DNA of 64,000 nt from Clostridium zeae (GTDB taxonomy: Bacteria > Bacillota > Clostridia > Clostridiales > Clostridiaceae), in contig NZ_BMBA01000006.1 of the NCBI RefSeq assembly GCF_017312485.1, positions 124,001 to 188,000 of the forward strand, given 5' to 3'. Positions within the stretch are counted from its first letter, which is position 1. Each line of letters opens with the position of its first letter. Position numbers and translations under genes: made by a program. This document shows positions 10,107 through 18,844 of the stretch, in pieces. Below the pieces are notes generated by a model that was given only the letters and a program-made list of their open reading frames with translations, had not been told where the DNA came from and did not search any database.

Positions 10107-10288
10107 ATTACTGAAGCGAATTTCTTCAGTAATTTTTTTACGCATCTGCCTTTCCGAATGTATATGAGGAAAATCTGGCAGGCGAATATATTCTTTTATC
10201 TTACTGTATCATTTAAAAAGCTATTTTAAACTCTTAAATTCTCTAGTTTTAGTCACATTTCATATATTACACTTTATTTTACAGTAAG
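10107..10288 (+). repeat. Structured dispersed repeat, family A copy 1
   Basis: About 182 bp in three parts, each able to form a helix: a terminator-like hairpin (TTACTGAAG paired with CTTCAGTAA), a second hairpin (CGCATCTGCC with GGCAGGCG), and a longer arm closed by TTACTGTA (10201-10208) and TACAGTAA (about 10280-10287). The first 89 bp are identical to 10291-10379. Related copies lie at 58261-58450 and 62234-62424, all in the same orientation. Confidence 0.85.
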
Positions 10289-10290
10289 AT

Positions 10291-10464
10291 ATTACTGAAG
10301 CGAATTTCTTCAGTAATTTTTTTACGCATCTGCCTTTCCGAATGTATATGAGGAAAATCTGGCAGGCGAATATATTCTTCTTTTTTACTGTAAAGCCATA
10401 AAAACTTCTATAATTATTGAAATATCTATCATAAACTCTTTATATTTTCCTTTACATTAAAAGA
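10291..10464 (+). repeat. Structured dispersed repeat, family A copy 2
   Basis: Begins 2 bp after copy 1, as a direct tandem. Bases 10291-10379 are identical to 10107-10195; the third part (from TTACTGTAA at about 10385) is more diverged from the other copies and ends near TTTACATTAAAAG. Together the two copies fill most of the gap between the FHA operon and hisE. Confidence 0.8.
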
Positions 10465-10467
10465 AGA

Positions 10468-10489
10468 GCTGATAAAAATCTTATCAGCT
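10468..10489 (-). terminator. Terminator at the end of the his operon
   Basis: Hairpin AGCTGATAA with TTATCAGCT, 5-nt loop, about 30 nt after the hisE stop. It has T-rich flanks on both strands, so it may act in both directions. Confidence 0.65.
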
Positions 10490-10518
10490 ATTTTTTAATG
10501 CTATCATTTATATTTATA

Positions 10519-10845
10519 TCATAGCACTTCAATATCTTTTCTTTCACTTTTTAAATTTCCTATCTTTTGGCTTCTTTTATTCAACTCTTGATAAACTTCA
10601 TCAACTTCAATTCCCATATCAGCCATTAAAACTAAAGTATGATATAACAAATCACATATTTCACTTATTCCATTTTCTTTGCTATCATTCTTACCTTCGA
10701 TTATTACTTCAGTACATTCTTCTCCAACTTTTTTTAATATCTTATCTCTTCCTTTGGAAAATAGATAATTTGTATATGATCCTTCCATAGGATTTTCTTT
10801 TCTAAACTTTATGACTTCGTAAAGTTGTTTCAATTCATCTTCCAT
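10519..10845 (-). CDS. hisE: Phosphoribosyl-ATP pyrophosphatase
   Basis: Second enzyme of histidine synthesis; removes pyrophosphate from PR-ATP to give PR-AMP. The 108-residue all-helical MazG-like protein shows the characteristic K-V-G-E-E-C-T-E-V (about 35-43) and the E-I-C-D-L-L-Y-H metal-binding helix (about 61-68). It is a stand-alone HisE; in many bacteria it is fused to HisI. Last gene of the operon, 136 nt after hisI, with a strong RBS (GGAGGGGG). Confidence 0.97.
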   Translation of the reverse strand: MEDELKQLYEVIKFRKENPMEGSYTNYLFSKGRDKILKKVGEECTEVIIEGKNDSKENGISEICDLLYHTLVLMADMGIEVDEVYQELNKRSQKIGNLKSERKDIEVL

Positions 10846-10981
10846 ACCTAATTCACCCCCTCCTTTATTTAAACAAAAGCATTACCTGAAATACTATCAA
10901 ACACTTTGTATTAAAAGCATTATAGCACTATCCTCACATAACTTTTTATAACGTTCTACAAGCAAATTTAGCCAAATTAGT

Positions 10982-11287
10982 TTACAAAAGTTTTCTATAA
11001 AAACAAGTTCTTTCGCCAGTATGACAAGCAGCTCCTTTTTGCTCAACCTTGATTAACAAGGTATCTTCATCACAATCAATATATATGTCTTTTACTATTT
11101 GAAAGTGCCCTGAAGTTTCGCCTTTGTTCCAAAGTTTGTTTCTAGACCTACTAAAGAACCAAGTAGTTTTTGTTTCTAAGGTTTTCTTATAGGATTCTTC
11201 ATTCATATATGCAAGCATTAATACTTCACCATTAGCTGCATCCACAATAATTGCTGGTACTAAGCCCTTTTCAAAATTAGGTTCCAT
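10982..11287 (-). CDS. hisI: Phosphoribosyl-AMP cyclohydrolase
   Basis: Third step of histidine synthesis; opens the adenine ring of PR-AMP. The 101-residue protein has the signatures [26 protein letters not shown], the metal-binding D-C-D-E-D-T-L, and the Zn ligands in A-A-C-H-T-G and R-T-C-F-Y. It is compact, close to the minimal size for the family, and not fused to HisE. It starts 27 nt after hisF. Confidence 0.97.
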   Translation of the reverse strand: MEPNFEKGLVPAIIVDAANGEVLMLAYMNEESYKKTLETKTTWFFSRSRNKLWNKGETSGHFQIVKDIYIDCDEDTLLIKVEQKGAACHTGERTCFYRKLL

Positions 11288-11314
11288 TGCACTCCTCCAA
11301 ACAGCTTACTTTAC

Positions 11315-12076
11315 CTATATTCTAACTTCAATTTTATTATCTCTTAAATACTTTTTAACCTCACTTATAGCCGCTTCTTTATAGTGAAATATTGAGGCAG
11401 CTAGCGCAGCATCGGAATTTGTGTTCTTAAAAACATCTCTTATATGCGACATCTTTCCACAACCTCCAGATGCTATTACAGGAATATTAACAGTGCTACA
11501 AATAGCATTTAAAAAATCTATATCATATCCATTTTTTGTACCATCGGCATCCATACTGGTCAAAAGTATTTCCCCAGCTCCTCTTTTAGCTACTTCTTTA
11601 GCAAAGGTTATAGCATCGATACCTGTATCTATTCTTCCACCATTTATAAATACATTCCATCCACTGCCATCTTCTCTCATCTTTCCATCTATAGCAACAA
11701 CGATACACTGTTCACCAAAAAGTTCTGCCCCATCAGAAATTAACTTTGGATTTCTTATAGCAGCAGAATTTATTGAAGTCTTATCAGCACCAGCTCTAAG
11801 TATTGCCTTAATATCTTCAATTGTACTTATTCCTCCTCCTACTGTTAAAGGGATAAATACTTCATTTGCAGTTCTTTCCACCACTTCTAGCATTGTCTTT
11901 CTTCCTTCATGACTAGCTGTTATATCAAGAAATACCAATTCGTCTGCACCTTCATCATTATAAAATTTAGCTATCTCAACAGGATCACCTACATCTTGTA
12001 ATCCAACGAAATTTATTCCCTTAACTACTCTTCCCATCTTTACATCTAAACATGGTATTATTCTTTTCGTGATCAA
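11315..12076 (-). CDS. hisF: Imidazole glycerol phosphate synthase, cyclase subunit
   Basis: TIM-barrel subunit that uses ammonia from HisH to convert PRFAR into imidazole glycerol phosphate and AICAR. 253 residues, the usual length. Catalytic Asp residues are visible in I-P-C-L-D-V-K (about 11) and L-T-S-M-D-A-D-G-T (about 130), and the phosphate-binding loops V-G-G-G-I and A-S-G-G-C-G are intact. The reading frame starts with TTG (12076), with only a G-rich stretch upstream as ribosome binding site, so initiation may be weaker than for its neighbours. A family C repeat sits between it and hisA. Confidence 0.97.
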   Translation of the reverse strand: MITKRIIPCLDVKMGRVVKGINFVGLQDVGDPVEIAKFYNDEGADELVFLDITASHEGRKTMLEVVERTANEVFIPLTVGGGISTIEDIKAILRAGADKTSINSAAIRNPKLISDGAELFGEQCIVVAIDGKMREDGSGWNVFINGGRIDTGIDAITFAKEVAKRGAGEILLTSMDADGTKNGYDIDFLNAICSTVNIPVIASGGCGKMSHIRDVFKNTNSDAALAASIFHYKEAAISEVKKYLRDNKIEVRI

Positions 12077-12126
12077 TACCCCAGCCCCTTTCTACGTAAA
12101 ATCTAGGTACTATTAAAGCACTGTGT

Positions 12127-12190
12127 TGAAATTAAGTGGTTATTCATACCATGCTTTCATGAGCCTCTCCTGCATAACCACTTAATTTCA
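12127..12190. repeat. Palindromic intergenic repeat, family C copy 2, inside the his operon
   Basis: Perfect 17-bp inverted repeat, TGAAATTAAGTGGTTAT at 12127-12143 and its complement at 12174-12190. The 64-bp element is a shorter version of the 82-bp copies. It separates hisA from hisF, two genes otherwise in a tightly packed operon. Confidence 0.8.
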
Positions 12191-12215
12191 ATAATATTCT
12201 TTCACCTAGCAAAGT

Positions 12216-12935
12216 TTAACTTTTTGTAAGTTCTATAGCTTTATTCAAGTCAAGATTTCCTGAGTAAATAGCTTTTCCAGTTATAGCTCCGTATATATCT
12301 AGTTTCTTTAATTCACTTATATGTCCTAAATCCTTTATTCCTCCAGAAGCTATTATATTGGCATTAGCTACATTTTCTTTCAAGACTTTTAGCATATCTA
12401 CATTAGGCCCTTCTAGCGTGCCATCTTTTGAGATATCAGTGACTATGAAGGTTTTTACCCCAATGCTTTCTAATTCCTTAGCAAAATCGATGTAATTCTT
12501 TTCTGTGACCTCAACCCAGCCCTTAATTGCAACTTTTCCATTAGCAGCATCAATTCCTACTGCTATCTTTTCACCGTACTTATCAACAGATGATTTTAGT
12601 AATTTACTATCATTAATTGCTGAAGTCCCTAGTATAACTCTTTTAACTCCTATTGAAATCAAATTATCAATAGCCTCAATTGATCGTATGCCACCGCCTA
12701 CCTCTATAGGCACACTTACACTTTTTACAACCTCTTCTATTATTGATAGATTTGCTTGATTACCACTAAAAGCTCCATTGAGATCAACAATATGGATAAA
12801 TTCTGCTCCTTCATTCTCAAAGGACTTTGCTACTTCAACTGGATTTTCTGCAACCACATGAGTTGTATCTTCCTCGCCTTTATAAAGTCTTACACACTTT
12901 CCATCCTTCAAATCTATAGCAGGTATTATTATCAC
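12216..12935 (-). CDS. hisA: ProFAR isomerase
   Basis: TIM-barrel isomerase that opens the ribose of ProFAR to give PRFAR, the substrate of HisF-HisH. 239 residues. Signatures: [14 protein letters not shown] about 4-17 (catalytic Asp 8), [16 protein letters not shown] with the second catalytic Asp about 129, and A-S-G-G-I. The start overlaps the hisH stop by 4 nt, so translation is probably coupled. Confidence 0.97.
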   Translation of the reverse strand: MIIIPAIDLKDGKCVRLYKGEEDTTHVVAENPVEVAKSFENEGAEFIHIVDLNGAFSGNQANLSIIEEVVKSVSVPIEVGGGIRSIEAIDNLISIGVKRVILGTSAINDSKLLKSSVDKYGEKIAVGIDAANGKVAIKGWVEVTEKNYIDFAKELESIGVKTFIVTDISKDGTLEGPNVDMLKVLKENVANANIIASGGIKDLGHISELKKLDIYGAITGKAIYSGNLDLNKAIELTKS

Positions 12936-13534
12936 TTTATCAGCCCCTTCAAGTTCTTCAATATATTGAGCCCCACATCTCCACTCTTTTCAGGGTGAAA
13001 TTGAAATCCTATTACATTATCTTTTGAGACCACCGCCGGAACATCTACTTCATATTCAGCATAAGCATTTACGTTACATTTATCAGTCTGTGCATAGTAT
13101 GAGTGAACGAAGTAAACATAACTGCCTTCATCTATTCCCTTTAAAGTATCGCTAGGAACATTGAACTTAAGTCTATTCCAGCCCATATGAGGAACTTTTT
13201 CTTTTATCTCAAACTTTTTTACCTGTCCATCTATAAACCCTAATCCTTCTGTATATCGAACTTCATCACTAGATTGAAAAAGTAACTGCATTCCAAGACA
13301 TATACCTATAAGAGGCTTTCCTTCTTTCACTTCTTCCTTTAAAAGTTCATCCAGTTCTCTATCTTTAAGATTTTTCATTGCAGCTGGAAAAGCACCTACA
13401 CCAGGAAGTATTATTCCACTGCTGGATTTTACTTCATCTTTACTGCTAGTTATCTTAGATTCTATACCTAAACTCCAAAGAGCCTTTTCAACACTTCTTA
13501 AATTACCAATTCCGTAATCTATTATTGAAATCAT
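12932..13534 (-). CDS. hisH: Imidazole glycerol phosphate synthase, glutamine amidotransferase subunit
   Basis: Class I glutamine amidotransferase that supplies ammonia to HisF. 200 residues. The catalytic triad is visible: Cys in G-I-C-L-G-M-Q (about 80), His and Glu in Q-F-H-P-E-K-S (about 180-182); the oxyanion segment P-G-V-G-A-F is intact. Overlaps hisA by 4 nt. Upstream, a family B palindromic element separates it from hisB. Confidence 0.97.
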   Translation of the reverse strand: MISIIDYGIGNLRSVEKALWSLGIESKITSSKDEVKSSSGIILPGVGAFPAAMKNLKDRELDELLKEEVKEGKPLIGICLGMQLLFQSSDEVRYTEGLGFIDGQVKKFEIKEKVPHMGWNRLKFNVPSDTLKGIDEGSYVYFVHSYYAQTDKCNVNAYAEYEVDVPAVVSKDNVIGFQFHPEKSGDVGLNILKNLKGLIK

Positions 13535-13557
13535 ATCTTCACCTCATTTCATTAATA

Positions 13558-13653
13558 TAGATAAACTACTTCATATTAGAATTAATCAAAATAAAACTTC
13601 GTAGATTCACCGAAAGCATTATTTTGAGTCCAAGGATTGAAGTAGTTTATCTA
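13558..13653. repeat. Palindromic intergenic repeat, family B copy 1, inside the his operon
   Basis: Perfect 16-bp terminal inverted repeat, TAGATAAACTACTTCA at 13558-13573 and its complement at 13638-13653, with a second imperfect inner stem. It occupies nearly all of the 122-bp gap between hisB and hisH. Related elements lie at about 34479-34575 and 35529-35629. Confidence 0.8.
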
Positions 13654-13656
13654 TGA

Positions 13657-14244
13657 CTACAATACACCCTTTGTGGACATAACACCTTTTATCTTCTCAT
13701 CATAGGAGGTTGCCTCTCTAAGTGCTCTTCCAAAGGCTTTAAATAACGCTTCGATCATATGGTGATTATTCTTTCCGTATAAAACCTTACAATGCAAGGT
13801 TATTCCACCATTCGCTGCTACAGCCCTAAAGAACTCCTCTGTCAGTTCTACATCAAAATTGCCTAAAGTCTTACTTGTATCTATTGGAGCGTCAAAAACT
13901 AAGTAATCTCTACCACTTAAGTCTAAGGATACCAATGCTAAGGCTTCATCCATAGGAACATACGACGTTCCATATCTTTTAATTCCGGATTTATCACCTA
14001 GAGCTTCTCTTAGTGCCGTTCCAATGGTTATCCCAACATCTTCTACAGTATGATGTCCATCTATATAAAGATCTCCCTTTGCTTTTATTTTCATATCCAT
14101 AAGAGAATGTCTACACATCAAAGTGAGCATATGATCGAAAAAACCTATTCCTGTGTCAACTTCATATTTGCCTTCTCCATCTATTGTCAAACTAACCTCA
14201 ATATCTGTTTCACCAGTTTTTCTTTTTATATCCGACTCTCTCAT
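13657..14244 (-). CDS. hisB: Imidazoleglycerol-phosphate dehydratase
   Basis: Dehydrates IGP to imidazole acetol phosphate. 195 residues: the dehydratase alone, without the N-terminal histidinol phosphatase domain of enterobacterial HisB. Both metal-binding repeats are visible: F-F-D-H-M-L and D-G-H-H-T-V-E-D in the first half, and [10 protein letters not shown] in the second. Separated from hisC by one base, so probably coupled. Confidence 0.97.
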   Translation of the reverse strand: MRESDIKRKTGETDIEVSLTIDGEGKYEVDTGIGFFDHMLTLMCRHSLMDMKIKAKGDLYIDGHHTVEDVGITIGTALREALGDKSGIKRYGTSYVPMDEALALVSLDLSGRDYLVFDAPIDTSKTLGNFDVELTEEFFRAVAANGGITLHCKVLYGKNNHHMIEALFKAFGRALREATSYDEKIKGVMSTKGVL

Positions 14245-14245
14245 A

Positions 14246-15310
14246 CTATCTAACCCCTAAAAATTTATTTATTGACTCAAGTAAAAGCCTATTCTCATCA
14301 CTGTTTCCAACAGTTATCCTTATGCAATTTTCTAGCCTTCCTTTTCCGAAAAACCTTACTGAAACTCCATTATTTTTAAGGTACTCATAAAGTTCCTTTG
14401 CCTCTTCAATTTCCATTAATATAAAGTTAGTGCTGCTAGGATAAAGCTTAAAGTTTATCTTCTCTGATAAACTTAGCAAACTTATTTGCAAAGAAGATTT
14501 TTCTCTTAGAATTCTTGAGATATTATCTTCTATAACTTGCTTATTTTCGTATATTAAGGCCCCTATTTCTTGAGTAATTGAATTTACATTATAAGGTGGC
14601 TTTACCTTATATAGCTCCATTAACAGAGCTCTGTTAGTTATTAAAAATCCTAACCTTAAAGCTGCTAAACCTATCTTTGATGCAGTTCTTAGTATTATTA
14701 AGTTATCGTAATTGTCTATTTCGTCGATTACTGTATTTCCGTAAAATTCAAAGTAAGCTTCATCTATAACAACTATAGAATTCACTGATGTTATAAGTTT
14801 TATGATATCTGCTTTTTTAATAACTCCACCTGTTGGATTATTTGGTACTGATACAAATACAACCTTAGGTTTCTCATTGTTAACAAAATTAATAAAATCA
14901 TCAATATCTAAAGTAAAATCTTCCTTCAAATCATATTCAAGAACCTCGGCTCCATGCAAAACTCCATAAATCTTATACATTGAGAAATCCGGATTTAATT
15001 TAACTATTTTATCTCCACTATCCACGAAAGTATTGCAAATTATTGATATAAGCTCATCAGATCCATTTCCTATCATTATCTTTTCTTCATCCGCCCCTGA
15101 GTAGCTGCCATAAATTTTTCTTAACTTTTCTCCAGTTGGATCAGGATATCTATTTATCTTCATATCTTTAATTGCACTAATTATTTCTTCTTCTAACTGC
15201 TTTTCTATATTTATGAAACTTTCATTGGCATTTAAAATTACTTCACAATTATTTATTTCTGCTTCATAGGGTTTAAAATCACTTAAATCTTTTCTAAACA
15301 AGCTATTCAT
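14246..15310 (-). CDS. hisC: Histidinol-phosphate aminotransferase
   Basis: PLP-dependent class I/II aminotransferase converting imidazole acetol phosphate to histidinol phosphate. 354 residues. Visible: N-G-S-D-E (about 83-87), V-P-N-N-P-T-G (about 154-160), the D-E-A-Y PLP contact, the catalytic-lysine segment T-A-S-K-I-G, and R-L-G-F. The ATG at 15310 is chosen: it overlaps the last 8 nt of hisD and follows AAGTGAGGG. A TTG two codons earlier is in frame but less likely. Confidence 0.96.
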   Translation of the reverse strand: MNSLFRKDLSDFKPYEAEINNCEVILNANESFINIEKQLEEEIISAIKDMKINRYPDPTGEKLRKIYGSYSGADEEKIMIGNGSDELISIICNTFVDSGDKIVKLNPDFSMYKIYGVLHGAEVLEYDLKEDFTLDIDDFINFVNNEKPKVVFVSVPNNPTGGVIKKADIIKLITSVNSIVVIDEAYFEFYGNTVIDEIDNYDNLIILRTASKIGLAALRLGFLITNRALLMELYKVKPPYNVNSITQEIGALIYENKQVIEDNISRILREKSSLQISLLSLSEKINFKLYPSSTNFILMEIEEAKELYEYLKNNGVSVRFFGKGRLENCIRITVGNSDENRLLLESINKFLGVR

Positions 15311-16592
15311 TGTCAACCCTCACTTTTATAGAATTTCCATGAGCATCTAAACCTTCTGCCTTAGCAAGAATCATTATATCTTCACTTAATTCCCTAAGCG
15401 CTTCTTCTGTATAATATATATAACTAGATTTTTTTATAAAATCATCTACAGATAAAGGCGAAAAAAATCTTGCTGTTCCATTTGTAGGTAGCACGTGATT
15501 TGGACCAGCCATATAATCACCTAACGGTTCAGGACTATATTGTCCTAGGAATATTGAACCTGCATTCTTAACTTTTCCAAGGTATGCTATAGGGTTTTCA
15601 ATCATTAGCTCCAGATGTTCCGGTGCAATGGCATTGGCCATATCTATAGCTTCCTCTAATGATTTAACCACTAATATGCCTCCGTAATTCTTAAGCGAAG
15701 CCTCTATAATTTCTTTTCTGTTTAAATTCTGAATTTGTATATTTATTTGTTTATTAACTTCCTCTGCTAAAGTTTTGCTAGTTGTTATAAGCACAGACGA
15801 TGCAAGTTTATCATGCTCTGCTTGGGACATTAAATCTGCAGCTAAAAATCTAGCATTAGCTTTTTCATCACATACTATAGTTATTTCACTTGGACCAGCT
15901 ATCATATCTATATCTACCTTGCCATAGCAAACCCTCTTTGCCAAAGCTACATATATATTTCCTGGTCCTACTATTTTATCAACCTTAGGAATAGTGCTAG
16001 TTCCATAAGCAAGAGCCGCTATTGCTTGAGCTCCACCAACTTTATATATTTCGCTTACCCCAGCTAGCTTCGCTGCTACTAATATATTAGAATCTATACT
16101 TCCATCTTTCTTTGGTGGAGTTACCATAACAATTTTCTTTACTCCAGCTAGCTTTGCTGGAATTACATTCATAAGAACTGATGATGGATAGGCTGCACTA
16201 CCACCTGGAACATATACCCCCACTTTCTCTAAAGGAGCTATTTTTTGTCCCATTATGACTCCGTTTTCTTCAGTACTTATCCATGATTGTCTTATTTGCT
16301 TTTTGTGAAAATACTCTATATTTGCTATTGCTTTTTCTAAAGCATCCTTTATATTGTTAGATACCTTGCTAAAAGCATCTTCTATTTCAACTTCGCTAAC
16401 TTTTAACTGATCTAATGACACTCCGTCAAACCTTTCAGTGAAAATTTTAACAGAAACATCTCCCTCTTTCCTAACAGCTCCTATTATGCTTTCCACCGCT
16501 TCTAAAGCTTCTTTACTATCCTCTTCACTTCTTCTTTGCATTAACTGAAGAAACAGCTCAATACAATCATTATCTTCATATATTTTAATCAT
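15303..16592 (-). CDS. hisD: Histidinol dehydrogenase
   Basis: Zn-dependent, NAD-linked enzyme for the last two oxidations from histidinol to histidine. 429 residues. Family signatures present: [32 protein letters not shown] (Zn ligands Gln/His), P-E-H-L-E-L, and G-P-N-H-V-L-P-T. The start at 16592 is preferred over an in-frame GTG 18 nt upstream because GAAGGAG sits just before it; it overlaps hisG by 8 nt. Confidence 0.97.
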   Translation of the reverse strand: MIKIYEDNDCIELFLQLMQRRSEEDSKEALEAVESIIGAVRKEGDVSVKIFTERFDGVSLDQLKVSEVEIEDAFSKVSNNIKDALEKAIANIEYFHKKQIRQSWISTEENGVIMGQKIAPLEKVGVYVPGGSAAYPSSVLMNVIPAKLAGVKKIVMVTPPKKDGSIDSNILVAAKLAGVSEIYKVGGAQAIAALAYGTSTIPKVDKIVGPGNIYVALAKRVCYGKVDIDMIAGPSEITIVCDEKANARFLAADLMSQAEHDKLASSVLITTSKTLAEEVNKQINIQIQNLNRKEIIEASLKNYGGILVVKSLEEAIDMANAIAPEHLELMIENPIAYLGKVKNAGSIFLGQYSPEPLGDYMAGPNHVLPTNGTARFFSPLSVDDFIKKSSYIYYTEEALRELSEDIMILAKAEGLDAHGNSIKVRVDNE

Positions 16593-17241
16593 TATTAGCT
16601 TCTCCTTCACTTGAATTCAAAAAGTTTTCGATCTTATCTACTAAATCTAAAACTACATTCTTTTTCATTTTCATACTGGCTTTATTAACAATTAATCTAG
16701 CACTTATATCACAAATTTTATCAAAAATTATAAGACCATTCTCCTTTAATGTTGTTCCCGTCTCAACTATATCTACGATGGCATCTGCTAATCCTAAAAT
16801 TGGCGCAAGTTCTACTGAGCCTTCAATTTTTATTATCTCAACATCTTCACCCTTTTCTCTAAAGTAATCGTGCGCTACTTTAGGGTATTTAGTTGCTATA
16901 ACCTTTCTTTTAAAGTTAGGAATAAATCTAAAGCTCTCTAATGATGCTAATGCAAAAAAACACTTTCCTTTATTTAAATCTATTACTTCGTAAAAATCAG
17001 GTGTATTCTCAAGTATGGTATCTTTTCCCACTATACCCATATCAACTACGCCATGTTCCACGTAAGTTATAACATCCTGTGCCTTTGCTAAAACAAATTC
17101 TACTGGGTAGTTGTTGCTTCGCAGTATAAGCTTTCTTCCCTTATTCTTTAGTTCAGTAGTGTCTATGCCTATACCATCAAAAATCCCTATAGCATCCTTC
17201 TCTAGACGCCCCTTAGTAAGTGCTATTTTAATATTTTCCAT
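16585..17241 (-). CDS. hisG: ATP phosphoribosyltransferase catalytic subunit (short form)
   Basis: First and committed enzyme of histidine synthesis; condenses ATP and PRPP. The 218-residue protein is the short HisG, lacking the C-terminal ACT-like regulatory domain, so it needs HisZ (the next gene upstream, 14-nt overlap) for activity and for feedback inhibition by histidine. Signatures: [16 protein letters not shown], and the PRPP-binding segment [13 protein letters not shown]. Confidence 0.97.
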   Translation of the reverse strand: MENIKIALTKGRLEKDAIGIFDGIGIDTTELKNKGRKLILRSNNYPVEFVLAKAQDVITYVEHGVVDMGIVGKDTILENTPDFYEVIDLNKGKCFFALASLESFRFIPNFKRKVIATKYPKVAHDYFREKGEDVEIIKIEGSVELAPILGLADAIVDIVETGTTLKENGLIIFDKICDISARLIVNKASMKMKKNVVLDLVDKIENFLNSSEGEANND

Positions 17242-18478
17242 TTTTAAACATCTCTCCTATAAATACTCCTGTAGGGCTCAATCTATATTCAATCACTTCA
17301 TTTCTATTAACTTTCATTATCCTATTTATTCCTTTACCCCTACAATAATCAGCCACTTCCTCAAAACTTTCTTGTATATTAAGCTGCCAATTTCCACTGC
17401 CTTTATTTAATGAATTCATTATTTTTATAGCATTAGCATAAGAGTCTTTTTCAAAAAATATTACTCCAGTTACCTCATCAGTTTTTTCGGTTTTAGTTTT
17501 TTCATACATAAGTTTTTGTATAGCATCTACATTTATAGCTAAGCCTGCTGCCGCACTTTCTTCTCCAAATTCTCCTACTAAACCATCATATCTACCGCCA
17601 CTTAGTATCTCTTCACCTACTTCTTTTGTATAGCCTTTAAATATAGCACCTGTGTAATAATTAAAACTTTGAATCATAGCTAAATCTACTGAAACATATT
17701 CTGAATATCCTAAGGATTCTAAAGTATTGTATATATAGCTCAAATCTCTTAATGCATTTATAGCTTTTTCCGATTTTACAAGTTCTTGAGCTTCATCAAT
17801 TACACTTTTTCCTCCAAACAGTTGAGGTAAAGCTTTTAAAATTTTATATTGATCTTCATCTAATTTACTTTTCTTTTTGTTTAAAAAAGAATATAGTGAT
17901 CCTAGATTTTTATTCATTATCAGATTCTCAAGTTCACTAACTTCCTCATTATCGAAATTTATGACTTCAAGGATTCCTTCAAAAAACTTGCACTGTCCTA
18001 TCTCTATCTTGAATTCCTCTATTCCTATTTCTTTTATGGTATTAATAGCAGTTATAAGTAATAGTATTTCTGCTTTTATATTTGAAATACCTATTATCTC
18101 AATTCCACATTGAGTTATCTGATTATTTTTACCGTGATTATGCTCATTAGCTCTATATACATCCCCAACATAGCTAAGCATAGCAGTTCCGCTCTTAATT
18201 TTAGTAGAATAGACTCTTGCAATTGGAATTGTTAAATCCGGTCTTAAGGTAAGTATTCTTCCCTTAAAATCTATTAATTTATATATTTTTTCATCTTCTA
18301 TTGGGTGATTTGAAAAATTAAAAACATCATAGAATTCTAAAGTCGGTGTTTGTACCTCATTAAAACCAAATTTTTTAAATACTTTTCTGCTTTTTGATAT
18401 TATGTCATTTTTAATCTCACACTGATCAAATAAAAGGTCTTGAGTTCCTTCAATAGCATAATTTCTCCATATATTCAT
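17228..18478 (-). CDS. hisZ: ATP phosphoribosyltransferase regulatory subunit
   Basis: HisRS-like protein without tRNA-charging activity that forms a hetero-octamer with short HisG and senses histidine. 416 residues. Class II synthetase-like motifs are visible (E-G-T-Q-D-L-L-F near the N terminus, L-R-P-D-L-T-I-P-I-A-R, and S-G-G-R-Y-D-G-L in motif 3). First gene of the operon. The ATG at 18478 follows AAGGTGGG; an in-frame GTG 21 nt upstream is less likely. A promoter and a perfect dyad lie just upstream. Confidence 0.93.
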   Translation of the reverse strand: MNIWRNYAIEGTQDLLFDQCEIKNDIISKSRKVFKKFGFNEVQTPTLEFYDVFNFSNHPIEDEKIYKLIDFKGRILTLRPDLTIPIARVYSTKIKSGTAMLSYVGDVYRANEHNHGKNNQITQCGIEIIGISNIKAEILLLITAINTIKEIGIEEFKIEIGQCKFFEGILEVINFDNEEVSELENLIMNKNLGSLYSFLNKKKSKLDEDQYKILKALPQLFGGKSVIDEAQELVKSEKAINALRDLSYIYNTLESLGYSEYVSVDLAMIQSFNYYTGAIFKGYTKEVGEEILSGGRYDGLVGEFGEESAAAGLAINVDAIQKLMYEKTKTEKTDEVTGVIFFEKDSYANAIKIMNSLNKGSGNWQLNIQESFEEVADYCRGKGINRIMKVNRNEVIEYRLSPTGVFIGEMFKNGKY

Positions 18479-18503
18479 TCTATAGCCCACCTTCAACACT
18501 TCA

Positions 18504-18520
18504 TTACTTTAGTAAAGTAA
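18504..18520. promoter_or_regulatory. Perfect 17-bp dyad, candidate operator of the his operon
   Basis: TTACTTTA-G-TAAAGTAA, 8-bp arms around a central base. It lies about 30 bp downstream of the predicted -10 and about 25 bp upstream of the hisZ start, a position suited to a repressor that blocks early transcription. A TrpR-like his repressor (YerC/HisR) has been proposed in Firmicutes; I cannot confirm that this matches its site. Confidence 0.45.
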
Positions 18521-18548
18521 AACATTAAAACTCTAAATCATTAAAATA

Positions 18549-18577
18549 ATACTACTATAAAAATAATCCTCTGTCAA
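18549..18577 (-). promoter_or_regulatory. Predicted sigma-A promoter of the his operon
   Basis: Minus strand: -35 TTGACA (18577-18572), 17-nt spacer, -10 TAGTAT (18554-18549). The -35 is a perfect match and the -10 is moderate. The leader would be about 60 nt, with no T-box sequence. Confidence 0.55.
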
Positions 18578-18647
18578 TATAAGGTTATATCCGCTTATAA
18601 CTGAATTATCATAATTTTTTGTTTTTATAGAATTCCTAACTCAATTA

Positions 18648-18704
18648 TTAATTTATACATGCTAAAATTCATAGGTGCATGATTTTCGAACAAGTATAAA
18701 TTAA
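18648..18704. repeat. Palindromic repeat, family D copy 1
   Basis: Inverted repeat TTAATTTATAC (18648-18658) and GTATAAATTAA (18694-18704), extended inward with mismatches. The right half (GATTTTCGAACAAGTATAAA) recurs with small changes at 42740-42768 and, inverted, at 54031-54052. Confidence 0.55.
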
Positions 18705-18795
18705 GTTTCGCTACAGGAACTCTTTAATAAAATTACATCAAAGACTAATATGAAATTTCTTATAGTTATATAATTCCTGTATTTCTATATATTAA

Positions 18796-18830
18796 ACCGC
18801 CCATAAAGGAATTAATTCTTTATGGGCGGT
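18796..18830. terminator. Strong GC-containing hairpin between uvrA and the his promoter
   Basis: Perfect 13-bp arms ACCGCCCATAAAG and its complement around a 9-nt AT loop. This is one of the most stable hairpins in the window. Only three T follow it on the minus strand and a short AT tract on the plus strand, so termination may be weak. It could be the 3' end of the structured block at 18845-19082. Confidence 0.5.
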
Positions 18831-18844
18831 TATATTAATATCAT

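Noticed and set aside
10107-10379. CRISPR array from the two identical 89-bp repeats
   Set aside because: There are only two units, far too long for CRISPR repeats, and the same sequence recurs elsewhere as dispersed copies. No cas genes.
11421-11912. 163-codon plus-strand ORF opposite hisF
   Set aside because: Shadow of hisF. No ribosome binding site, and its composition mirrors the conserved TIM-barrel gene.
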